Shown piece by piece: positions 15,474 to 21,103 of a stretch of DNA of 21,329 bases. A program made the translations under genes and the position numbers. The notes beneath the pieces were generated by a model. It worked only from the letters and a program-made list of their open reading frames with translations. It was not told the origin of the DNA and did no database searches. The stretch spans positions 1 through 21,329 of IMG/VR virus record IMGVR_UViG_3300046003_008578. One strand, 5' to 3'. The DNA is from a virus. Position 1 is the first letter of the stretch. The number at the start of each line of letters is the position of its first letter.

Positions 15474-16117
15474 GAAAGTAAATTAAGCGAAGATGTTGAA
15501 ATCAAATTAGAGTTAGAGTTATCAACGAAAGCTGATTGATTTGTTGATTTTTTAGTAGAAGCATTATTAAACTCGTCTCCAAGAGTCATATTTAGAGGGA
15601 ATGATTTCACAGTAGATTGCACAACAAAAGAGCCAACGCGCAAACGTCCATAAACAAGAGGAACAGGATTACCTTGTTCAAGAATATTTTCTCGGTTACT
15701 AAATGCTAAAGATCGGTTTAATGCAGCGCTTGTTGCTTCTGCTCCAGGGATTTGTGGATATTCCATTTTGCCAGCTTGAACATAAGAGTAAACAGCGGAA
15801 CCAATAGACAGAGCAAGACTTCCCCAAAAAATCAACCCTTGAACTAAAGTAAAACCAAGAAAACCTGATCCTAAAATACAAGGAACAAAATCTATTTTTT
15901 TAATTTTATCAGAAAATTGTTCATGGTTTTTTACCCAGCGATCATTCACGACAAAACTATAATGAATATTTTTTTGGGCTAACTTTTTAAGCTCAAGAGG
16001 AAAATCGTCATGATTAGCCTCCATAGCTAGCAACAAATCTTTCGGTCTGGAAAGCGCCATTTTATGCACTTTACCATACTTTTTAGCCAAAATACCATGG
16101 AAATGAACTTCTGTCAT
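15470..16117 (-). CDS. I: Tail assembly protein I (lambda gpI-like)
   Basis: This is a 215-residue lambda I-family protein, required for tail-tip assembly with J. The N-terminal 75 residues look like the ubiquitin-like part (EVHFHGILAKKYGKVHKMAL, RPKDLLLAMEAN, NIHYSFVVND). They are followed by a hydrophobic Gly/Ala-rich region at about 78-113 (FVPCILGSGFLGF, LIFWGSLALSIGSAVYSY) and the family hallmark NPVPLVYGRLRVGSFVVQST at about 150-169. The C-terminal 40 residues are Ser/Asn-rich and probably disordered. The gene overlaps K and J by ATGA at both ends, indicating translational coupling in the order K-I-J. This is the only gene in the tail operon with a weak purine run (AAAAGG) ahead of its start. 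Confidence 0.85.
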   Translation of the reverse strand: MTEVHFHGILAKKYGKVHKMALSRPKDLLLAMEANHDDFPLELKKLAQKNIHYSFVVNDRWVKNHEQFSDKIKKIDFVPCILGSGFLGFTLVQGLIFWGSLALSIGSAVYSYVQAGKMEYPQIPGAEATSAALNRSLAFSNRENILEQGNPVPLVYGRLRVGSFVVQSTVKSFPLNMTLGDEFNNASTKKSTNQSAFVDNSNSNLISTSSLNLLS

Positions 16118-16518
16118 AATAAACCTTTTACCTTGTTCAGAATATTTACATCTATTTCATGATTTTGAGGCTCATAAATCGCAAATTTATCAGTTAGAAG
16201 GGAATAAATAAGAGAAACCAAACAGCAAGCATCTGCATTTGCTATGTCTAAGTCAGAAAATTCCTCATTAGAACTAGGGTGCGAATGAAAAATAAAAAGA
16301 AGTTCATTTTCACTTTTAAATCTTAAAAAATCCAAAGGATCAACGCAAAAAAACGAATTAGGATCAGGGGATCGGTTGGCTAAAATTTGAGCCACGAACT
16401 TGCCATCTTTAACACCAATGAAAGCGCAGCACTCAATTGTGCAATATTTATTGCTATGATCCTTTAAAAAAGAAAGAATGTCTTTGAAATTATTTGCGAT
16501 TTTTGTAGGTAGCTCCAT
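16114..16518 (-). CDS. K: JAMM/MPN-domain tail protein (lambda gpK N-terminal half)
   Basis: This is a 134-residue protein from the ATG at 16518. An upstream in-frame ATG at 16581 would add 21 residues lying deep inside L, and MELPTK fits the domain start better. It carries a complete JAMM metallopeptidase signature: Glu29 (TIECCAF), then His78-Ser-His80-Pro with Ser88 and Asp91, an exact HxHx7SxxD spacing. Lambda gpK pairs this domain with a C-terminal NlpC/P60 peptidoglycan hydrolase; here the protein stops after the JAMM domain, so the NlpC/P60 part is absent. The usual role is in tail-tip assembly or processing, and the peptidase target is unknown. It overlaps the L gene by 29 nt and I by 4 nt (ATGA). 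Confidence 0.88.
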   Translation of the reverse strand: MELPTKIANNFKDILSFLKDHSNKYCTIECCAFIGVKDGKFVAQILANRSPDPNSFFCVDPLDFLRFKSENELLFIFHSHPSSNEEFSDLDIANADACCLVSLIYSLLTDKFAIYEPQNHEIDVNILNKVKGLL

Positions 16519-17509
16519 ATTGATATTTGTCCGTGCCTGGGAAACCTCCGAAGGGTAAATAAGCATTTGATGCATCAGCATTAAGTGATGCTGGCACTAA
16601 ATTGTAAACAGTGTATAAGCCACTGGACTCTCCAGAATAACCAGAATAAGTGATGCCAGTGTTAGCGAATCTTTTGCGGCAAGAGTCAACAGTTTTAGAG
16701 CAACCGTCTTTTTCCCAAGGCGAAGCATCTAAGCTTGGGTGATTGTTTTCATCAGCCCTATGATTTTGCTTGCAAACATGCCACGTTCTATATGGGTCTT
16801 TGTCTGTGCTCACATAAGCGACATCGCCACTATAATAAAGCTTTCCATAGTTCCACTCGTTCTCTGTAGTTTGAAAGTTGAAAGCGCCTGTTGGAACATG
16901 AGTAAAATCAACATTGTTATCTTGACAAACAGGGCGACCAAAGTAATTGCATCCCAAACCTCTATACTGCCAGTAGCAATATCTTGACAAAACTAATCGC
17001 CCAGGAATAGTGAAATTTTCCAAGTCAAACGGTGCAGTTAGTTCAAACTCTACAAGTGACCAATTTTCCTGAGTCTTTTGAGAAATAATGTAAGAGTCCT
17101 TGCTGATTTCCGCAGTTGGGTCAGAAACTCCATAAGGATTAACGCCACCGTCAAAATTAACGTCGTCAATGTATTTGAGGAAAATCTTGATTCTTTCAAT
17201 ACGAGCATGTTTAAAATCATTTTTTCGGCGCAATACTTGGCTGATTGTCAAGCTATCGTTTGAGATTCTAATCTTTGGACGATTGATTCTGTTAAAAATG
17301 TTTGATTCAAAATCCTCAACTTCAACAGCGATAGGCAAGTAGGGAATGCTGTTCAAGACGATTTTGCCATTCAAACCATTTGAGCAAGGATGAAATGGAA
17401 AGAAAGAGTCTGGCTCATTCACCGTATCGTAGTAGAGCTTGTAAAACTCCAAGATTGCTGTTGGCTCCAAATCAACTAAATCATTGGAAATTCTATTGTT
17501 AATTGGCAT
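16490..17509 (-). CDS. L: Minor tail protein L (lambda gpL-like) with CBM5/12-like insert
   Basis: This 339-residue protein belongs to the lambda gpL family, a tail-tip protein that binds an Fe-S cluster through four cysteines. The N-terminus (LVDLEPTAILEFYKLYYD) and the middle (LRRKNDFKHARIERIKIF, ENWSLVEFELTAPFDLENF) are family-typical. Two cysteine pairs are visible, Cys178/Cys187 (YCYWQYRGLGC) and Cys270/Cys277 (CSKTVDSCRKRF). The spacings of 9 and 7 match what I remember for lambda (173/182 and 205/212). Between the pairs is an insert of about 60 residues (216-268) resembling a CBM5/12 chitin-binding type-3 fold: WNYGKLYYSGDVAYV, DPYRTWHVCKQNH, then SPWEK. The start is the only option before an in-frame stop; its ATG shares CATG with the divergent gene. 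No tape-measure or M gene precedes it in the window. Confidence 0.88.
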   Translation of the reverse strand: MPINNRISNDLVDLEPTAILEFYKLYYDTVNEPDSFFPFHPCSNGLNGKIVLNSIPYLPIAVEVEDFESNIFNRINRPKIRISNDSLTISQVLRRKNDFKHARIERIKIFLKYIDDVNFDGGVNPYGVSDPTAEISKDSYIISQKTQENWSLVEFELTAPFDLENFTIPGRLVLSRYCYWQYRGLGCNYFGRPVCQDNNVDFTHVPTGAFNFQTTENEWNYGKLYYSGDVAYVSTDKDPYRTWHVCKQNHRADENNHPSLDASPWEKDGCSKTVDSCRKRFANTGITYSGYSGESSGLYTVYNLVPASLNADASNAYLPFGGFPGTDKYQYGATYKNRK

Positions 17510-17510
17510 G
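17507..17510. other. Divergent start codons sharing one CATG palindrome
   Basis: The L gene (minus) starts at 17509 and the GNAT-like gene (plus) at 17508, so both ATG codons are read from the same CATG. L has no alternative start before an in-frame stop upstream. There is no intergenic DNA for promoters, so the promoter of each operon must lie inside the other's coding sequence. A candidate A/T-rich element (TATAAATAATAA, 17513-17524) lies just inside the plus gene; I cannot assign it as a promoter with confidence. Confidence 0.7.
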
Positions 17511-18038
17511 ACTATAAATAATAACGAGTGTAACTATAAATTACACGAATTTCTGGGCGATTTCTCTGAAGAGAAAAAACTACTACAACTTTATCTCAAA
17601 TTTTATGAAAAATCTAAACCACTTCCTGTAAGGGCCAAAACTGTTTCTGGCCAAAGAGAAGAGTGGGTTCGTTATTTTAACAAGCTGATCGAAACAAATA
17701 AAATAATCTATGCTGAATCAAATGGCCGCATTATAGGTTTTGTAGCTTTTGATCTTAAATTAAGTTCTTTGGAAGTGCCAGAAGATTTAATTGAAATGAT
17801 TCAGGCAAAACCTCAGTCACAATTTTGTGAGTTTGTTTTCGCGGCCTCTGATTCTTCACTATCTTTGCTTAAAAAAGTGGTCGCAGATATTTTTCAGTTG
17901 CTAAAAGAAAAGCACGGGGTATTATATATAGTGGGCAACATCAACCGCGAACACAAAAAGAACAAATACATTAAAACTATCCAAAGAATTTTTGGCTTTA
18001 AAGTTTTTCAAAACTTCGCGCTGCATGATATACCGTAA
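17508..18038 (+). CDS. GNAT acetyltransferase-like protein
   Basis: This is a 176-residue protein from the ATG at 17508; a TTG at 17484 would extend it into L and is not needed. The pattern is that of a small GNAT fold: a helical N-terminus, a hairpin of strands KIIYAESNGRIIGFVAFDLK (about 65-84), a central strand SQFCEFVFAASD, a long helix SLLKKVVADIFQLLKEK (about 119-135), then LYIVGNINREHKKNKYI and a terminal FGFKVFQNF, the usual 'GF' strand of GNATs. The acetyl-CoA pyrophosphate loop (R/QxxGxG/A) is not visible, so binding of acetyl-CoA is uncertain. It heads the plus-strand operon and overlaps the nuclease-like gene by 14 nt. The acceptor could be an amine on a sugar or protein. It could also be a catalytically lapsed GNAT. 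Confidence 0.5.
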   Translation: MTINNNECNYKLHEFLGDFSEEKKLLQLYLKFYEKSKPLPVRAKTVSGQREEWVRYFNKLIETNKIIYAESNGRIIGFVAFDLKLSSLEVPEDLIEMIQAKPQSQFCEFVFAASDSSLSLLKKVVADIFQLLKEKHGVLYIVGNINREHKKNKYIKTIQRIFGFKVFQNFALHDIP

Positions 18039-18543
18039 TCGTTTTGACCGAACAGGAGAGTGTTCTGAAAAAGGCCACGATGCCGAAAGCTTGTTTATTT
18101 CAATTGCCGAAAAACAAGGTTGGAAAGCAGTAAAAGCTGATCGAAAACAGCAGCTAGCTCACATTGATGTCTTCCTAACTAAAGAAAACTATCCAACACA
18201 TTCTTTAGATATTAAAGCTCAGAAGAAGATCAAGAGAACCGATTCTGACGTTAATGACGAATTGATTTGGGTAGAGTTTTTAAACGTCGCTGGAAATGGC
18301 GGATGGCTAGTTGGAGCGGCTGAATACATTGCTTTTGAGCGCGAAAATGATTTTATTATAGTGAATAGAGCAGCTTTATGGAAACTCTGTATGGAAAAGG
18401 TAGATCAAAATGCCAGAGTAACGCAATCCAAACACGCGCTCTACAAGATATACCAGAGAAAAGATCGTAAAGATGAAATTTCAATCATTAAATTTTCAGA
18501 TATTTTTGAAAACTTGAAATTTAAAGTCTGGCCAAAATGTTAG
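18025..18543 (+). CDS. PD-(D/E)XK nuclease-like protein
   Basis: This is a 172-residue protein from the ATG at 18025, with 14-nt overlap with the preceding gene; a longer TTG start at 17992 would lie within that gene. The order of residues fits the PD-(D/E)XK nuclease fold: Glu21 in helix 1 (HDAESLFISIAEKQGWKAV), Asp48 (AHIDVFL) and a strand with Asp62-x-Lys64 (SLDIKAQKK). A conserved-looking block WVEFLNVAGNGGWLVGAAEY (about 82-101) and YIAFERENDFIIVNRAALW follow. Similar proteins occur uncharacterised in large tailed phages, as far as I recall. Likely substrates are DNA junctions or host or foreign DNA, but this is inference. No DNA-binding extra domain is seen. The stop overlaps the sulfotransferase start by 7 nt. 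Confidence 0.65.
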   Translation: MIYRNRFDRTGECSEKGHDAESLFISIAEKQGWKAVKADRKQQLAHIDVFLTKENYPTHSLDIKAQKKIKRTDSDVNDELIWVEFLNVAGNGGWLVGAAEYIAFERENDFIIVNRAALWKLCMEKVDQNARVTQSKHALYKIYQRKDRKDEISIIKFSDIFENLKFKVWPKC

Positions 18544-19190
18544 AGATTTCTTCTTGCAAGAACAAATGGATTTGGAGCTTGATATTTATCAGGATTCCAA
18601 AAAATGCTAGCACCTCTCTCTACAAGCATTTGGGAGATTTTAATTTGGTCAAAAAGCACGAAAAGTCTTTTAATGTTTTTCTCAAGAATAAAGTTTATCG
18701 CGGTTGGTTTTCCCCTACTCACGCGAAACCTAATGAAATCGCTCAGGTTTTAGGCAACGCCGTGCGCAATTACATGTCTTTTGCTGTTGTTAGAAACCCT
18801 TATGATCGAATGGTTTCCATGTATCGTTTTGCGGTAGAAAATGAATTGGGTAAAATCTACGGCATGGATTCAGACATTTCTTTCACGCAGTTCTGTGAAA
18901 TTTTAAACGATAAATATTTAAATAAAGATAAAAATTTCATCGCGACCCACTCTCAAACCGAGTGGACAGAAGGCATTTTTACTCCTAATTTCATTTTAAA
19001 ATTCGAAAATTTGAAAAAAGATTTTGAAAATATGCTATTAGAATGCAATATAAAACATATAGCGTCAAGCATTCCTCACGAAAATTCATCCAGCAGAACC
19101 CATTATAGAGATTACTATAACTCTGATTGTAAAAAAATAACAGAAAAAATCTTTGAAAAAGACCTTGACACTTTCAAATACCTGTATTAA
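18537..19190 (+). CDS. Sulfotransferase family protein (PAPS-dependent)
   Basis: This 217-residue protein has the hallmarks of the sulfotransferase family, which moves sulfate from PAPS to sugars or proteins. The 5'-phosphosulfate loop is FIRIPKNASTSL (17-28; compare HIPKTAGTSL), and the 3'-phosphate motif is FAVVRNPYDRMVSMYRF (82-98) with Arg86 and Ser94. HAKPNEI (62-68) matches the substrate-side segment after the first helix. ILKFENLKKDF (153-163) and a C-terminal THYRDYYN...F.KDLDTFKYLY complete the usual Sulfotransfer_2-like layout. No signal peptide or membrane anchor is seen, so it acts in the host cytoplasm. It overlaps the nuclease-like gene by 7 nt and is followed after 8 bp by a small gene and a glycosyltransferase, which suggests a glycan substrate. 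PAPS must come from the host or from genes outside the window. Confidence 0.88.
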   Translation: MLEISSCKNKWIWSLIFIRIPKNASTSLYKHLGDFNLVKKHEKSFNVFLKNKVYRGWFSPTHAKPNEIAQVLGNAVRNYMSFAVVRNPYDRMVSMYRFAVENELGKIYGMDSDISFTQFCEILNDKYLNKDKNFIATHSQTEWTEGIFTPNFILKFENLKKDFENMLLECNIKHIASSIPHENSSSRTHYRDYYNSDCKKITEKIFEKDLDTFKYLY

Positions 19191-19198
19191 AGTATTCC

Positions 19199-19447
19199 AT
19201 GATCGGAAAAATTAAAATTATTGGAGCAAATAATTCCACCCATATCGGATGGATGGAAAAAGATTTTGAAAACTGCAAAATCATGCACGAATACGATAAG
19301 GTTCACAAAGTTTCTGTTCCAGATCGGGGCGAGTTCACTTTCGAAATCACTAAGACTTTCATTGTTGAAGATCATTTTATTTTTGAAGGCTATGCCAGCA
19401 TCGAAGATTCCCTCGGAAAACTAGCTTTTGAATTTCGTATTGGATGA
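19199..19447 (+). CDS. Small beta-rich protein, function unknown
   Basis: This is an 82-residue protein with no family I recognise. Its alternating hydrophobic pattern (KIKIIGANN, FTFEITKTFIVEDHFIFEGY, LGKLAFEFRIG) suggests a small beta-sheet protein. Charged residues are frequent, and there is no cysteine cluster, signal peptide or membrane segment. It lies 8 bp after the sulfotransferase and its stop overlaps the glycosyltransferase start as ATGA, so it is translated in the same operon. The tight coupling suggests a role tied to one of these two enzymes, but nothing more can be said. Confidence 0.7.
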   Translation: MIGKIKIIGANNSTHIGWMEKDFENCKIMHEYDKVHKVSVPDRGEFTFEITKTFIVEDHFIFEGYASIEDSLGKLAFEFRIG

Positions 19448-20364
19448 AATTTCTCATCATAGACTCTCATAAAGGTTCAATTAAAGAGCCTCAGAACTTG
19501 CATTGGCTCAATGCTAAACAAATAAAAGACAATTTAATCTCTCTTGGGCATGAAGTTGATTTGATTTGGAGCTATCCAACAATCAATGAAAACATTAAAA
19601 GCAGCTACGATAGAATTATTTTTAACCATGCTAGTCATTACTCTTATGTTGATTACGCTTGGCTACAAGGTAGTCCAGACGCTAAACTTTTTCACATCAC
19701 AAATGAATACAATTTAGGCGAGCCAAGAGCCTTGTGGATGGCGTTGAAAAATGGTCGCCGCTACGAAGTAATTGCCAATCATCAGCCTCAAGTGAGTAAA
19801 ATTGTACAAAAATATGTTGAAAATTGGCACTTTGTTAATTTAAATACCTTAATTTTTGATCCTATTCTACCGAATAGACAGAAAAAAGGATGCATTTACT
19901 ACGGCTCTTTTAGGAAAAATCGCGAAACTTCATTCCGTAAATATTTAAAAGATTATGTCACCGTATCCACCCATATCAAAAACAGAGAAAAATTTCAAAA
20001 CATCGGAGTCAACGGGCCTTTCATTGATAGAATCAATTGGTCAAAAGATGGCCTCATGGATTTTAAAACTTCTCTTTACATAGAAGACGAAATCACTCAC
20101 GAAAGCTACAACTGCTTGGCGAACAGATTTTATGAGAGCCTCAACTACAACGTTCTTCCTTTGTTCGACGCCTCTTGTAAAAATACCATTTTTTTGTCTG
20201 GTTATGATGTGCCTGATTATTTCATCGTTGATAATGAATCAACTTTGAGAGAGTTGAGTGAAGACACTCCTGTTTCCTACCAATGCTATCTACAACGATG
20301 GAAGGAAAAAGCGGCCAACGAAAAAAGAAACACGTTGACAAACATCGCAAATATAGTATGTTAA
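19444..20364 (+). CDS. GT-B-like glycosyltransferase
   Basis: This 306-residue protein resembles the GT-B glycosyltransferases seen in large phages and in CgeB/YkvP-like families. The N-terminal half begins MKFLIIDSHKG, a nucleotide-fold first strand, and includes NLISLGHEVDLIW and YDRIIFNHAS, typical alternating strands and helices. The second half starts at about residue 150 (CIYYGSFRKNRETSFRKYL, VSTHIKNREKFQNIG). It includes NRFYESLNYNVLPLFD (227-242), equivalent to the RxFEALxxGxLPL segment that binds the nucleotide sugar. A classical EX7E motif is not evident. The sugar donor and acceptor are unknown. Together with the sulfotransferase it points to modification of a glycan or glycosylated virion protein. 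The start overlaps the previous stop (ATGA). Confidence 0.65.
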   Translation: MKFLIIDSHKGSIKEPQNLHWLNAKQIKDNLISLGHEVDLIWSYPTINENIKSSYDRIIFNHASHYSYVDYAWLQGSPDAKLFHITNEYNLGEPRALWMALKNGRRYEVIANHQPQVSKIVQKYVENWHFVNLNTLIFDPILPNRQKKGCIYYGSFRKNRETSFRKYLKDYVTVSTHIKNREKFQNIGVNGPFIDRINWSKDGLMDFKTSLYIEDEITHESYNCLANRFYESLNYNVLPLFDASCKNTIFLSGYDVPDYFIVDNESTLRELSEDTPVSYQCYLQRWKEKAANEKRNTLTNIANIVC

Positions 20365-20404
20365 TTTCGGCTAAGGTAAACTAACTAACAAACAATAAAA
20401 ATAA

Positions 20405-20653
20405 ATGAGCAAGCTAATTGCTAATGCAATTGAGAAAGCAAAGCCAGAGCAGATTGACCTCTGCTGGGCAATTCTAAAATACAAGGAAATCGGCGTTTAC
20501 CGAAAGGTAAAGTCTCTTTGTTCAGCATTCAATCTTTCATTTGAAAAGGTTATCGCTGAACTCCCACAAGAGGAAGGTCGAGTGATTGATTGGGAAACCC
20601 GTCATTTCATCCACGATTGCCTAATCGAAGTTTCTAAGTCAAACAAAGAATAA
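20405..20653 (+). CDS. Small mainly helical protein, function unknown
   Basis: This is an 82-residue soluble protein predicted by eye to be mostly helical (ANAIEKAKPEQIDLCWAIL, VYRKVKSLCSAFNL, TRHFIHDCLIEVSKSNKE). No known domain is recognised. It is separated from the glycosyltransferase by 40 bp, the largest gap on the plus strand here, and has a strongly A-rich leader (aaacaataaaaataa) with no Shine-Dalgarno motif. The next gene follows after 14 bp. A small regulatory or early-type phage protein is possible, without direct evidence. Confidence 0.7.
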   Translation: MSKLIANAIEKAKPEQIDLCWAILKYKEIGVYRKVKSLCSAFNLSFEKVIAELPQEEGRVIDWETRHFIHDCLIEVSKSNKE

Positions 20654-20667
20654 ATAAATAAAAAAAT

Positions 20668-20868
20668 ATGAAGCAAAAGCCAGGAATTAGTTGGTACACA
20701 GTTTATAATCAAAAAGGCGATCATCAAGCCTCTTACGACATGTGCTTTCATGAAGCTTATGTTTGGGCACTTGATTGCGCGAAGCATATTGGAGGCTACA
20801 TTTGCGAATGTGGTGATGGCAAAGAAGAAATGATCATCTTCAACACAAAGAAGGGTGAAAATTCTTGA
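20668..20868 (+). CDS. Small protein, function unknown
   Basis: This 66-residue protein starts GISWYTVYNQKGDHQASYDM and ends with KEEMIIFNTKKG. Aromatic and Cys/His residues are frequent in the middle (MCFHEAYVWALDCAKHIGGY, CECGDG), but the spacing does not match a standard zinc finger. It has no signal peptide. Its ATG follows an A/T-only leader (aataaataaataaaaaaat). It is part of a row of three short genes between the glycosyltransferase and a lipoprotein, and no specific function can be assigned. Confidence 0.65.
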   Translation: MKQKPGISWYTVYNQKGDHQASYDMCFHEAYVWALDCAKHIGGYICECGDGKEEMIIFNTKKGENS

Positions 20869-20923
20869 TTCCATTCCTCTTGTTTTAGAGCTTTTAGTCA
20901 CATACTTTAAGCTCCGATGCAAG

Positions 20924-21103
20924 ATGGCAACTTACGAAGTCATTGAACGCTTTGATGCTCGCCTAGACTCCCTCGATAAAAAGAGGGAGTCTCTTAGGAA
21001 GACTCCTACGCCAGAAGCTCAAAAAGAAGCTTCGAAAATCACTGATGAAATTGTAGAAGAGAAAGTCAAATTCAAACTATTTTGGGAAGACATTTCAAAA
21101 TGA
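20924..21103 (+). CDS. Small coiled-coil-like protein, 59 aa
   Basis: I chose the ATG at 20924 (MATYEVIERFDARLD). The longer GTG start at 20855 would add a hydrophobic, out-of-character segment overlapping the previous gene. The 59 residues are strongly charged with heptad-like hydrophobic positions (VIERFDARLDSLDKKRESLR, ASKITDEIVEEKVKFKLFWE), suggesting a helical hairpin or coiled coil. No family is recognised. The stop TGA overlaps the start of the lipoprotein gene as ATGA, so the two are translationally coupled. If the lipoprotein is an outer-membrane spanin, this gene would occupy the position of its partner but lacks the expected membrane anchor. A 10-bp inverted repeat lies inside it. 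Confidence 0.6.
   Translation: MATYEVIERFDARLDSLDKKRESLRKTPTPEAQKEASKITDEIVEEKVKFKLFWEDISK
20965..20992. repeat. Perfect 10-bp inverted repeat with 8-nt loop
   Basis: agactccctc (20965-20974) and gagggagtct (20983-20992) are exact reverse complements separated by gataaaaa. Outside a 3-nt bulge, CCTA (20962-20965) can also pair with TAGG (20995-20998), competing for one base. It lies within the coding sequence of the 59-aa gene. No T-run follows, so it does not look like an intrinsic terminator. Confidence 0.8.

Noticed and set aside
16519-16581. Longer N-terminus for K from ATG at 16581
   Set aside because: The extra 21 residues lie deep in L and do not resemble the domain; the ATG at 16518 gives a modest 29-nt overlap.
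20602-20922. Minus-strand 106-aa open frame
   Set aside because: Antisense to a tight row of plus-strand genes with A-rich leaders; no recognisable features.
20965-20992. Intrinsic terminator
   Set aside because: The hairpin is inside a coding sequence and is not followed by a T-run.
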